Source: Anaerolineae bacterium
GTDB taxonomy: Bacteria; Chloroflexota; Anaerolineae; 4572-78; J111
Direction: 5' to 3'
Assembly: GCA_023151115.1 (NCBI GenBank)
Contig: JAKLJP010000084.1
Span: 1-18,749 of the forward strand
DNA length: 18,749 nt
In this document: positions 1 to 6,706 of the stretch, piece by piece
Layout of the letters: the number at the start of each line of letters is the position of its first letter
Numbering within the stretch: the first letter of the stretch is position 1
Notes under the pieces: model-generated
Seen by the model: the letters and a program-made list of their open reading frames with translations, nothing else
Told to the model about the DNA's origin: nothing
Database searches by the model: none
Position numbers and translations under genes: made by a program

Positions 1-91
1 CCGCAGCGGGGGAGGGTTGGGGAGGGGGTCTGTCTACGCTATCCACCGAATTCGCCCCCAAATCTGAACACACCCGTTTTTCCTTTATCTA

Positions 92-120
92 CAGACAACT
101 CGGTGGGGCAGAATTATAAT
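92..120 (+). promoter_or_regulatory. Putative sigma70-type promoter of the toxin-antitoxin pair
   Basis: A perfect -10 hexamer TATAAT lies at 115-120, with CAGACA (4 of 6 matches to TTGACA) at 92-97 and a 17-bp spacer. Transcription would start near 127, giving a leader of about 100 nt before the antitoxin ATG at 231. A second, weaker candidate is TTGACT at 177-182, which lacks a good -10. The rest of 1-227 holds no recognisable gene. Confidence 0.4.
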
Positions 121-230
121 CCAGTCTGGTAAATATGACAATCAGGGGAGAGGTGAAGAAAGATAGCTACTTTTTATTGACTCCCGCTTTGTTTGTGATA
201 GCATGACATTGAAAAAGAAAGGAATAATTG

Positions 231-497
231 ATGACAATCGAAACAACGCCTGCTTACATTACCACGGTCGGTCCAGATCATACCATTGTGTTACCGGATG
301 ACATCGCTGTTGGCGCAACTGTGGCCGTGGTGTTGATGTCAAACGTGCCTGGAGATGATGAGGGGCGTCAGGCTCGCTTTGCCGCTACTTTGGCAGCCAT
401 TCGAGCGGCTTCTATAGGCGAAGGGCCGCTTCCTTCTATTGCTGATGAAGATTTAGAGGTGCTAGTAAAAAAAGCACGTCGAGAGTTAAAATCATAA
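231..497 (+). CDS. Putative antitoxin of a PIN-type toxin-antitoxin pair
   Basis: This is a small acidic protein of 88 residues. It has a short N-terminal beta-rich part (about residues 1-40, with the segment TIVLPDDIAVGATVAVVLM) and a charged, helical C-terminus ending in KKARRELKS. The layout resembles VapB/AbrB-like antitoxins, in which an N-terminal DNA-binding fold is followed by a tail that blocks the toxin. I do not recognise a specific family. The role is inferred mainly from position: it ends 3 nt before a PIN toxin gene, in the usual antitoxin-first order. The ATG at 231 is preferred over an in-frame TTG at 228 because AAAGGAA lies about 7 nt upstream of the ATG. Such proteins usually repress their own promoter, and the candidate at 92-120 would be the target. 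Confidence 0.6.
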   Translation: MTIETTPAYITTVGPDHTIVLPDDIAVGATVAVVLMSNVPGDDEGRQARFAATLAAIRAASIGEGPLPSIADEDLEVLVKKARRELKS

Positions 498-500
498 CTT

Positions 501-923
501 ATGCGCATCACTCTGGATACCAATCAACTGGTGAAGGCATTGATGCACCCGCCTCAATTAGCAACCTTTGTAATGGCATGGGAGTCAAGACGTTTCAGGG
601 TTATCTGTTCACCAGCCTTGAGGCATGAGTATGATTTGGTTCTGGCTTATCCAGATATTACCCGGCTCATTTATCCAGAGTTGTTACGTACTTTTCGGAG
701 CCATCTGGTCCATGACCTCGAAATGGTTGAATTGCCAGAAATTGCGCCAATTTGTCGTGATCCTGATGATGACAAAGTGATTGCCACTGCTGTTTATGGA
801 CAGGTGGATTATCTGGTGACAGAAGATCGTGATTTACGGGCACCGGCAGTGATCAAAGTTTTAAGTGACGCAGGCATCACTCTTATAACAATGGAGGCGT
901 TGGTTAAGTTACTTGATGGATAA
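501..923 (+). CDS. PIN-domain toxin, putative endoribonuclease (COG1569/TIGR00305-like)
   Basis: This 140-residue protein covers a whole PIN domain, normally a Mg-dependent RNase. It starts with the hallmark MRITLDTN, which supplies the first acidic residue (D6) and N8. E43 lies in the helix after the second strand. The RDPDDDK motif (residues 86-92) is typical of this subfamily, and the final acidic pair sits in VTEDRDL (D109, D111). All four expected acidic positions are present, so it should be active. It is separated by 3 nt from the upstream antitoxin-like gene, which suggests one transcript and possibly translational coupling. Family members are usually toxins of type II systems, but the RNA target cannot be read from sequence. 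The pair is more AT-rich than the neighbouring metabolic genes, consistent with an accessory origin. Confidence 0.82.
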   Translation: MRITLDTNQLVKALMHPPQLATFVMAWESRRFRVICSPALRHEYDLVLAYPDITRLIYPELLRTFRSHLVHDLEMVELPEIAPICRDPDDDKVIATAVYGQVDYLVTEDRDLRAPAVIKVLSDAGITLITMEALVKLLDG

Positions 924-931
924 ATAGTTAG

Positions 932-991
932 GCCGGGATTAGGAGATTTGGGGATTAAATGAAGCCTTAATGTCTTTCCCCCAATCCCGGC
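932..991. terminator. Bidirectional hairpin between convergent genes; copy 1 of a palindromic repeat
   Basis: A perfect 9-bp inverted repeat, GCCGGGATT (932-940) and AATCCCGGC (983-991), encloses a further pairing of TGGGG with CCCCC. It occupies the gap between the stop of the PIN toxin (923, +) and the stop of the gene on the opposite strand (1023, -), so it probably terminates both. A related copy lies at 12605-12664 on the minus strand; both share the pattern GGATTAGGAG followed by GGGGATT. It is therefore also a dispersed repeat. Confidence 0.55.
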
Positions 992-1022
992 GCGAGGATC
1001 GGTCAGGAGTTAAAGTCCAATA

Positions 1023-1562
1023 TCACTTGGCTTCAAGTGCCGCCACGCGAGCTTCGAGGCTGGCGATCCGGTCCATCAAAGGCGTCACACCGTTGCGGCG
1101 GAGTTGGAAGGTCAAGTGCAGGCCGGTGTGGTCGGCCAGCATGCCGAGGCCGGTCACGACATCGCTGGAATATTCCGGCGCAAATAGATAAACGGTGATG
1201 CCACCCGGCTGTCCCTGCTTGACGCCGCTGCCCTGAATCTGGTCAATTTGCCCGCTGCCGGCGGTTGGGACAATGAAGGCGCGGGGAGGAGGCGGCGGAG
1301 TCCATAGAAAATCGGGGGTGAGGACATATTGATCGGCGGTGCTGTAGGAGAAAGCAACCGGAACATTGGGGATGGGAAAGCCGTTCTCGTCAACCACCAG
1401 CACAATCACCCGCTGTTCCTCAAAACTTTTGGGCTTGGTGCGGCGGATGTTGACCAGATAAAAATGGCCCTCGGCTTGCTGGCTCACCTGCCGCTGTAAT
1501 CCGGCCATCCAGTCTTGCTGAATATCTGTTGGCAAAACATTCAGCGGTGCATAATTCATCAT
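1023..1562 (-). CDS. Hypothetical protein with Ig/transthyretin-like strand pattern and C-terminal coiled coil
   Basis: This 179-residue protein has no signal peptide. Residues about 50-75 contain VVDENGFPIPNVPVAFSYS, the D-x-N-G-x-P-(V/I)-x-x-V pattern of Ig-like (Big_1) or carboxypeptidase-regulatory beta-sandwich domains. A proline-rich linker follows (WTPPPPPRAF), then a second beta-rich segment. The last 20 residues form a short heptad-type coiled coil (MDRIASLEARVAALEAK), which suggests trimerisation or docking. AAAGG at 1573-1577 lies 10 nt upstream of the first of two adjacent ATGs (1562 and 1559). It is the last gene of the minus-strand series and is separated from the MtdA-like gene by a palindrome. 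I do not recognise a defined family and assign no function. Confidence 0.7.
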   Translation of the reverse strand: MMNYAPLNVLPTDIQQDWMAGLQRQVSQQAEGHFYLVNIRRTKPKSFEEQRVIVLVVDENGFPIPNVPVAFSYSTADQYVLTPDFLWTPPPPPRAFIVPTAGSGQIDQIQGSGVKQGQPGGITVYLFAPEYSSDVVTGLGMLADHTGLHLTFQLRRNGVTPLMDRIASLEARVAALEAK

Positions 1563-1618
1563 GTTGGGTTTTCCTTTCTCTGTTATAAATAAAAGATTGG
1601 CAACTACTCATCTAGCTC

Positions 1619-1668
1619 AAGGCTAAGGCTAAGGACGTAAGATCAATCTTAGCCTCAGCCTTAGCCTT
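1619..1668. repeat. Intergenic palindrome, possible terminator of the mtdA-like gene
   Basis: A perfect 12-bp inverted repeat pairs AAGGCTAAGGCT (1619-1630) with AGCCTTAGCCTT (1657-1668). The arms are themselves a 6-nt direct repeat (AAGGCT), and a small TAAGAT/ATCTTA palindrome sits in the loop. It lies 17 bp past the stop codon of the minus-strand MtdA-like gene. There is no T tract, so it may be a repeat element or an mRNA 3'-end stabiliser rather than a classical intrinsic terminator. Confidence 0.5.
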
Positions 1669-1684
1669 CGCCTTTGATACCATT

Positions 1685-2542
1685 TTAAACCAGCTCTTTG
1701 GCTAGAGCATAAATAGCCCCGGCGTCAAAAACCTGGTTATTGGCTTCAAATAGGCGGGCAATGGCGGCGCGGTGAACCTTCATCTTGAGGCTGCCGATCC
1801 CCAGGCCGCCCAGGCACTTCTTACCGTAGCGAACTTCTCCTTTATCCATCATCTCCAAGCCACCCACGCCCAGCGGCGGGACCGTGTTGATGTCGGCCAA
1901 AATTTCCAGGGTTGGGCTGTCCTGCCACATGGCTTCCGGCAGCAGTTCGATGCCGGCCGCGCCGGCGGCAAGCACAATTTGCGCCCCCTCAAGCGCCGCC
2001 TGGGTCGAGGCGGGGTCGGATACTTGCATAGGCGTCAGCGAGACGCCAAAGCGTTGGCCCATGGCCTGGCATGCCGCTTCGGCCCGATCCAGCTTGCGCG
2101 AGGTCAGAATGACTTCCGCCCCTTCCTGAGCCAGCAACACCGCCCCCCGCTGGCCCACTGGGCCGGTCCCGGCAAACACCACCACCTTTTTGCCGGCAAT
2201 GCTGCCCAGGCTGGTAATTCTGGCTACAGCGGCGGCGGCGGTAGTGTTGCAGCCATTGCTGTCCAGCATCACCGAAACCCGGAAGCCGGAGAAGAAAATC
2301 TTTTGGATCGCATCGAACAGGCTTTCGCCTTGAGCCAGATTGCTGCCGCCGACAAAAATGGCCGTATTCTGCTTATCTTTACCACCCCGGGTAAAGATAG
2401 CGCCATGCACAATACCTTCGACGTTGTCGGGGTTCATGTTGGGAAAGGTGAGAAGATGGTCAGCCCCGCCATCATAAGCGGCGACGCCATCAAACGAACT
2501 GGGAATGGGGTCGGTATCCAATTGAAACAGTAATTTCTTCAT
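1685..2542 (-). CDS. mtdA: MtdA/MtdB-family NADP-dependent methylene-tetrahydropterin dehydrogenase
   Basis: The 285-residue protein follows methylotroph MtdA along its whole length: KKLLFQLDTDPIPSSFD at the N-terminus, YDGGADH (23-29), TRGGKDKQNTAIFVGG (51-66), LDSNGCNTTAAA (93-104) and the nucleotide-binding loop GTGPVG (125-130). The segment TSRKLDRA (147-154) after the second strand has no acidic residue but carries R149 and K150, which fits NADP. In the family, MtdA oxidises methylene-H4MPT and methylene-H4F and MtdB uses H4MPT only; sequence alone does not settle the pterin used here. The ATG at 2542 is chosen because it matches the family N-terminus (MKKLLFQ) and has AGGAG upstream; the frame stays open 19 codons further to 2599. 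Serine metabolism (next gene upstream) produces methylene-H4F, so a shared one-carbon role is plausible. Confidence 0.88.
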   Translation of the reverse strand: MKKLLFQLDTDPIPSSFDGVAAYDGGADHLLTFPNMNPDNVEGIVHGAIFTRGGKDKQNTAIFVGGSNLAQGESLFDAIQKIFFSGFRVSVMLDSNGCNTTAAAAVARITSLGSIAGKKVVVFAGTGPVGQRGAVLLAQEGAEVILTSRKLDRAEAACQAMGQRFGVSLTPMQVSDPASTQAALEGAQIVLAAGAAGIELLPEAMWQDSPTLEILADINTVPPLGVGGLEMMDKGEVRYGKKCLGGLGIGSLKMKVHRAAIARLFEANNQVFDAGAIYALAKELV

Positions 2543-2671
2543 GCGGGCCTTTTCTCCTGAGATTGATTCCATTTTAACATTAGATAGAGGCAAATGCAAC
2601 AGGTTTTCATAAAAATGACCGGCGCTTAATCAATTTTGGGCGCAGTTCAAGTTAGATTGACACTTTTTATC

Positions 2672-2760
2672 AGGTAAAACATAAAACGTAAAGCGTGATG
2701 GCTGTTTATCGGGCAAATCATTACGTTTTACCCGCAGGGCTATCAGTTTGCGTTTTACGA
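2672..2760. repeat. Imperfect palindromic repeat in a 274-bp intergenic region
   Basis: Between the serA fusion and the mtdA-like gene there is no ORF of interest but there are nested inverted repeats. GGTAAAAC (2673-2680) pairs with GTTTTACC (2725-2732), and ACGTAAAGCG pairs imperfectly with CGTTTTACG further on. The run CGTAAAGCGTGATGGCTG closely resembles CGTGAAACGTGATGCCTG in the palindrome beside cmk (13863-13921, minus strand), so the two are probably members of one repeat family. Confidence 0.4.
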
Positions 2761-2816
2761 ATGTCAATGGGATTGATCGTCAAAAATCATTAAGCCCGGT
2801 CTTGACCTTTTTCCGG

Positions 2817-4565
2817 CTATTCATCCAGCAGGTATACCGGCTCCTGGTAATAGCGAATCTTATTTTTATCCAGTTTATCCAGCAGTAGTTGGTGCAGCCA
2901 TTCGTTCTTTTCGCTCAAGGATTGGTCAGATTTTAAGTGGCGCAGTTCGGCGTTGAGGCGGAGCACCCGGCCCGGAATGATGAAGCGGGTAATGCCGGCG
3001 GGCAGCACATGGCCCATCTGGGCAATCTGTAGAACCTGATCCACCGTAAATTCGGGAAACACCACCAGCGCGGTTAAATCGGGATATTCATGGTGCAGGC
3101 TCAGCACATCGCCGTTGAGGGTGCGCGTTACCGGGAAAGCCTTGATGTAAGCTTCGGTTAGCTGGTTCAAAGCATCGAGGCGATTAGCCCCTTGCTTTTG
3201 TTGGATGAGAAACAGTTTGCCTTCGATGGTTTGCAGGTGGCATAAACCGCCAAATTCGACCATCTCATCCAGCACCTTATCTTTGCTGGTTTCCACCAAC
3301 GAGATGGTGGGCAGGGTCTTGAGCAACTTGATCAGGTCGGCCGGCTTGGCCTGGCGAATGGCGTGCAGCCAGGTTCGCAGGCCCAACTGCTCTTTGGCAG
3401 CGGCTATTTGGACCACAATGTGGGGATAATCCAACGCTTTGAGGGCCGCCGCGCGGGTCGCCCCGTCGAGCACCACGTAACGATCCCCGGCCTGAGCCAC
3501 GACCGGCGGGTTCGACAGTCGGCCCTCGACCTCGAAGCGGCGGACCAGTTTTTCTACCCGGCGCTGGTCCACCTGCTCGTGGGGAAAAACTTTGTCCAGC
3601 GGGACCACCTGCAAGCCGAGCAAACTCTCACTGCGAACCTCGCGGATCAACGCGATGATTTTTTCGGCGACGGTAATGGAGGCTGCTCGCTGGGCGTCCT
3701 CGGTGCTGGCGGCAATGTGGGGGGTGGCAATGACCCGTTCGTGCTGGGCCAGGGCGTTATTAATGGCCGGCTCTTCGGCAAACACGTCCAGCGCGGCCCC
3801 GGCCAGCCGGTCTTCGTTCAAAGCCGCCAACAGCGCCGCTTCGTCCACCACCGTGCCGCGGGCGGTGTTGATCAGATAAGCCGTCGGCTTCATCACCGCC
3901 AACTGCTCGGCCCCAATGAGGTTTTTGGTTTCAGCTTTGGAGGGCACGTGCAGGGTGACAAAATCGGCCTTTTTGAGCAGTTCCAACAGGTCCATGGATT
4001 CAACCCCGGCCTCCAAATTCAACTCCGGGGTGGGCCGGCGCTGGTTGACGATGACCTTCATACCAAAGGCCTGGGCGCGGGCGGCCACCTCACGGCCAAT
4101 CCGGCCAAAGCCAATAATGCCCAGGGTTTTGCCGGCCAGGCCGGTGCCCATAAATTTACTCTTTTCCCACTGGCCTTTTTTCAGGCTCAAATCGGCCCGG
4201 GGCAAGCCGCGGGCCAGGGCCAGCAGCAGGGCCATGGTATGCTCGGCCACAGCCAGGGTATTGGCGTCGGGGCAGTTGACCACTTTGATTTCGCGGTTTT
4301 GGGCGGCTACCACATCTATGTTATCCAGCCCCGCCCCCGCCCGGCCGATCACCTTCAACCGCAGCCCGTGCTCGATCACCTCCGCCGTAATCTTGGTGGC
4401 GCTGCGCGTGACCACGGCCTCGTAGTCGCCAATCACCGCCAGCAGCTCGTCTAATTTTAGACCTGTTTTTACCTCAACATCAGCATGCTCGCGCAGCATC
4501 TCGATGCCCACCTCGGCAATCGAATCACAGATCAAGACCCGGGGACGCCGGCTTTCAGACTTCAT
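2817..4565 (-). CDS. serA: D-3-phosphoglycerate dehydrogenase fused to a SerK/SbnI-like (ParB-fold) domain
   Basis: This 582-residue protein has two parts. Residues 1-315 form a complete D-2-hydroxyacid dehydrogenase of the phosphoglycerate dehydrogenase type (first step of serine synthesis). It has GRAGAGLDNID (74-84), the dinucleotide loop GFGRIG (152-157) and the catalytic Arg236 (NTARG), Glu265 (AEEP) and His283 (TPHIA). Residues about 318-582 replace the usual ACT/ASB regulatory part with a ParB/sulfiredoxin-fold domain like archaeal serine kinase SerK and staphylococcal SbnI. It has PHEQVDQRRV with E330 and VVLDGATR with D367, spaced 37 residues apart, close to the catalytic Glu/Asp spacing I recall for SerK. 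The usual acidic residue after the second dinucleotide-fold strand is replaced by N174-Q175-R176-R177, suggesting NADP. AAGGAGG precedes the ATG. The kinase activity is inferred and the domain could instead be a serine sensor. Confidence 0.9.
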   Translation of the reverse strand: MKSESRRPRVLICDSIAEVGIEMLREHADVEVKTGLKLDELLAVIGDYEAVVTRSATKITAEVIEHGLRLKVIGRAGAGLDNIDVVAAQNREIKVVNCPDANTLAVAEHTMALLLALARGLPRADLSLKKGQWEKSKFMGTGLAGKTLGIIGFGRIGREVAARAQAFGMKVIVNQRRPTPELNLEAGVESMDLLELLKKADFVTLHVPSKAETKNLIGAEQLAVMKPTAYLINTARGTVVDEAALLAALNEDRLAGAALDVFAEEPAINNALAQHERVIATPHIAASTEDAQRAASITVAEKIIALIREVRSESLLGLQVVPLDKVFPHEQVDQRRVEKLVRRFEVEGRLSNPPVVAQAGDRYVVLDGATRAAALKALDYPHIVVQIAAAKEQLGLRTWLHAIRQAKPADLIKLLKTLPTISLVETSKDKVLDEMVEFGGLCHLQTIEGKLFLIQQKQGANRLDALNQLTEAYIKAFPVTRTLNGDVLSLHHEYPDLTALVVFPEFTVDQVLQIAQMGHVLPAGITRFIIPGRVLRLNAELRHLKSDQSLSEKNEWLHQLLLDKLDKNKIRYYQEPVYLLDE

Positions 4566-4763
4566 GGGCTAAAAACCTCCTTAAAACAGTAATCAGTTAC
4601 TTGTTTTTATTACGGCAGAGTGGATCATAAATTCAGCAACGACTCCTATGACCTTTACCCCCAAACCCTCTGCCCCCTGATTATACTCTATTTGACCCTG
4701 TTTTGCACCTGAAACGTGTTGCGTGTGGCGTAAGATACAAGGATTTATACGGTTGAAGATAAA

Positions 4764-4821
4764 GAGCAGAATTTTCGGAATAAAAGAATAAAGATTCCAA
4801 AATTCTGTAGATTCTGCTCTA
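4764..4821 (-). terminator. Long hairpin terminating the selenoprotein gene
   Basis: CAGAATTTTCGGAAT (4767-4781) pairs with ATTCCAAAATTCTG (4794-4807), 14 bp with one bulged C around a 12-nt AT-rich loop. An alternative register pairs AGAGCAGAAT with ATTCTGCTCT and reaches into the UAG stop codon at 4819-4821. On the minus strand it directly follows the selenoprotein stop and is trailed by CTCTTTATCTT. No gene was found in the remaining 4566-4763. Confidence 0.6.
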
Positions 4822-5424
4822 ACCCACATCCCACAGAATCGCCGCTAGCAACCGTTCCTCACTCACGCGCCCTTGCACAGCGTGGGTCTCATTCAACACA
4901 ATATGAGGCGTACTCATGACCTTATAGTGTTGAGCCAGTTCGGTCATCACTACGGCGGAGACAGCCTCGGCCTTGATTTGAGGAGTTTCAAAGGCGAACT
5001 TGTGAGCCAGGCTGACCGCCTGGGCGCAGTGGGGTCAGGTGGGGGTGGTAAAGATTTCCAGCTTCAGCGGCGTATGCAACTGCGCCAGCGCTTGCCGTGT
5101 TTGAGGCAGCAGCCCTGAGTCTCCCCGCCCACTGACGATGATGGCCGAGACCAGAGCGGCCAATTCCAGGCCCAGCGGCGCGCCGACGAACACCAGCTCC
5201 CGCCCGCTGTGACTGCGGACTACCAGCCGGTCGGCGGGCGCATTTGCTTCGGCGGCCTGGGTGGTCACAGAGAGGTGTTTGGTCAAGGCCATCAGTTCGG
5301 ACAGGGCGGCCAGGGTATCCGGCTCCGGCTGCTCCAGGGCGAAATAGCTCACCGCCACCGGCTGCTTGATTTCCTTTAGTGCCTGCCGCAGCGCCTGTCC
5401 CCGATAGATTTTCAGAATTGACAT
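4819..5424 (-). CDS. Selenoprotein: stand-alone AhpF N-terminal-domain-like disulfide reductase with UxxC
   Basis: Reading through an in-frame UGA at 5037-5035 gives a 201-residue protein with Sec at 130 in TTPT-U-PHC, the place of the first Cys of a CxxC redox motif. The frame stays open for 71 more codons to UAG. Residues about 1-115 form a degenerate thioredoxin fold (ALRQALKEIKQPVAV; RELVFVGAPLGLELAALVSA) and residues about 120-201 an active one (LEIFTTPTUPHC; VMSTPHIVL with the cis-Pro; VQGRVSEERLL). This is the double fold of the AhpF N-terminal domain and glutaredoxin-like PDOs: E. coli AhpF has CHNC, SPLG and GQGRM at matching places. No FAD/NAD domain follows. A bSECIS-like hairpin lies just past the UGA. 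The ATG at 5424 has no clear ribosome site, and TTG at 5439 is an alternative. Gene callers would stop at the UGA and lose the active site. Confidence 0.9.
5005..5037 (-). promoter_or_regulatory. Bacterial SECIS element directing Sec insertion at UGA
   Basis: On the minus strand, UGA (5037-5035) is followed after 11 nt by CCAGGC-GGTCA-GCCTGG, a perfect 6-bp stem (5023-5018 and 5012-5007) with a 5-nt loop. The loop begins with GGUC, 18 nt past the UGA. Bacterial SECIS hairpins sit immediately 3' of the UGA and present a G-rich apical loop to SelB; the E. coli fdhF loop also contains GGUC at a similar distance. The element lies wholly within coding sequence, as expected in bacteria. Confidence 0.82.
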
Positions 5425-5439
5425 TGTTTTGGATGCCAA

Positions 5440-5530
5440 GCTAATAAAGCAAAATGCCCGGCCTCAAAGGTATCGCCGCAATGAGGGAGCCGGGCATCGT
5501 AATCAGTCAGGATTAAAAAATTTGTATAAT
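5440..5530 (-). promoter_or_regulatory. Leader hairpin with U-rich tail upstream of the selenoprotein gene
   Basis: ATGCCCGGC (5454-5462) pairs perfectly with GCCGGGCAT (5489-5497), with an inner CTCA/TGAG pairing. On the minus strand the stem is followed by TTTTGCTTTATT, as in an intrinsic terminator, and ends about 25 nt before the selenoprotein ATG. A weak -10 (TATACA, 5528-5523) lies upstream of it, so the hairpin could be an attenuator in that gene's leader. It could equally be the terminator of the dpp genes that end at 5719. Confidence 0.5.
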
Positions 5531-5608
5531 TCGTGGAATTCGTTGCAATAATCTTTTGAACTGCGTAACTCCTAACCTGGCCGAGCCAGAGCCAAAAAGG
5601 AACACTAA

Positions 5609-5702
5609 GTTACGCAGAGATTCTACAGACGCGAAGCGCGCAGAGAAGTTCTAAAAATTGCTCTGTGAAGCTCTGTGACTTCTCTGTGCTCCTCTGTGTA
5701 AC
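5609..5702. repeat. Nested palindromic repeat of the CTCTGTG type
   Basis: GTTACGCAGAG (5609-5619) pairs with CTCTGTGTAAC (5692-5702), and GCGCAGAGAAGT (5638-5649) pairs with ACTTCTCTGTGC (5678-5689). The result is a roughly 94-nt long-armed palindrome just downstream of the dppC-like stop at 5719. It resembles the CACAGAG-type palindrome at 14726-14793. No coding sequence was seen in 5531-5718. Confidence 0.6.
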
Positions 5703-5718
5703 AACTTCTTGCTCACCG

Positions 5719-6663
5719 TCAGCGACGGTTGAGGCGCGGATTGAGCGCATCCTGGAGGCCGTCGCCGAGCAAATTAAAGCCCAAGACCACCAGGGCAATA
5801 GCCACGCCGGGGATGAAGACCAGGTGCGGGGCGGTAAAAATCTGGTTGCGCTCGGCGCTGACCATCAAGCCCCATTCGGGGGTGGGCGGCTGCGCGCCTA
5901 AGCCCAGAAACGAGAGCGCGGCCACCTCGACAATGGCCGTGCCAATGCCCAGCGTTCCCTGGACAATCAACGGGGTGATCGAGTTGGGCAAGATATCCCG
6001 GAACAAAATGCGGGGCGGGGGCACACCCAGGGCGCGGTCGGCCAGGATAAAATCCTGCTCTTTGACCGACAGCACGCTGGAACGAATTACCCGCGCATAG
6101 GCCGGAATGGTCACAATGCCAATAGCAATCAGGGCATTAATCAGGCCCGGCCCCAGCACCGTCACAATGGCAATCGCCAGAATCAAAGCCGGAAAGGCCA
6201 GCAGTACGTCCATCAGGCGCATAATCACGTTATCCAGCCAGCCGCCCACAAAGCCGGCCACCGCGCCCAGCAGCGTGCCGACGACAATGGCAAATGTCAC
6301 CGAGGCAAAGCCGACTTGCAGCGACAGCCGCGACCCATAAACCACCCGGCTGAAAAAATCTCGAAAGTTGGCATCTACGCCAAAGATGTGTTGGGGCCGG
6401 TCGGTGGAACAGCCCAGCAGGTGAATACAGGGGGCAGAGCGTTTTTTGATGCCTGGTTCAATCCCAATCAACTGTTGTTCAGGGTCATAGGGGGCAATCA
6501 GCGGGGCAAAGACAGCAATCAGGGTCAGGGCCAGCAAAATGAGCATCCCCACAACCGCCGAGCGTTTTTGTAGCAGATGGCGAATGGCATCTCGATAGAG
6601 ACTGGTGGGTTCTTTGGTTCTAACAATCGGCGGGACGGTCAAAGGGATTGACTCGGCGGCCAT
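5719..6663 (-). CDS. dppC: ABC transporter permease, DppC/OppC family
   Basis: This 314-residue inner-membrane permease belongs to the dipeptide/oligopeptide/nickel class. A short cytoplasmic N-terminus precedes the first membrane helix (SAVVGMLILLALTLIAVFAPLIAPYDP, about residues 33-60). A periplasmic segment with a pair of cysteines (APCIHLLGC) and HIFGVDANFRDFFSRVVYG follows. Then come the core BPD_transp_1 helices with the EAA-type loop (RALGVPPPRILFRDILPNSITPL region) and ALSFLGLGAQPPTPEWG, a signature of DppC proteins. It ends in LGDGLQDALNPR, also typical. GAGGA lies about 8 nt upstream of the ATG. It is 43 bp downstream of dppB in the same orientation, so the two should form the heterodimeric channel. 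No ATPase or substrate-binding protein is in the window, so the substrate is unknown. Confidence 0.9.
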   Translation of the reverse strand: MAAESIPLTVPPIVRTKEPTSLYRDAIRHLLQKRSAVVGMLILLALTLIAVFAPLIAPYDPEQQLIGIEPGIKKRSAPCIHLLGCSTDRPQHIFGVDANFRDFFSRVVYGSRLSLQVGFASVTFAIVVGTLLGAVAGFVGGWLDNVIMRLMDVLLAFPALILAIAIVTVLGPGLINALIAIGIVTIPAYARVIRSSVLSVKEQDFILADRALGVPPPRILFRDILPNSITPLIVQGTLGIGTAIVEVAALSFLGLGAQPPTPEWGLMVSAERNQIFTAPHLVFIPGVAIALVVLGFNLLGDGLQDALNPRLNRR

Positions 6664-6706
6664 GATAATTATTCCTCTCTTTTGATAGGGACGTCCTACC
6701 GACGGC

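Noticed and set aside
1619..1668. CRISPR-like or tandem repeat array from the AAGGCT units
   Set aside because: There are only two units per arm in inverted orientation and no spacers, so this is a simple palindrome.
3363..4454. 363-codon open frame opposite the serA fusion
   Set aside because: It is a shadow of the real gene: its composition is Gly/Gln/His-rich as expected for the complement of a GC-biased gene, with no domain.
4593..4829. 78-codon open frame on the minus strand after the selenoprotein gene
   Set aside because: It runs through the terminator hairpin, overlaps the end of the selenoprotein gene, and has no ribosome site or motif.
5035..5439. A 134-residue protein ending at the UGA at 5035
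   Set aside because: It would stop just before the second half of a thioredoxin-type active site. The downstream frame is open, conserved in motif, and carries a SECIS hairpin, so the UGA is read as Sec.
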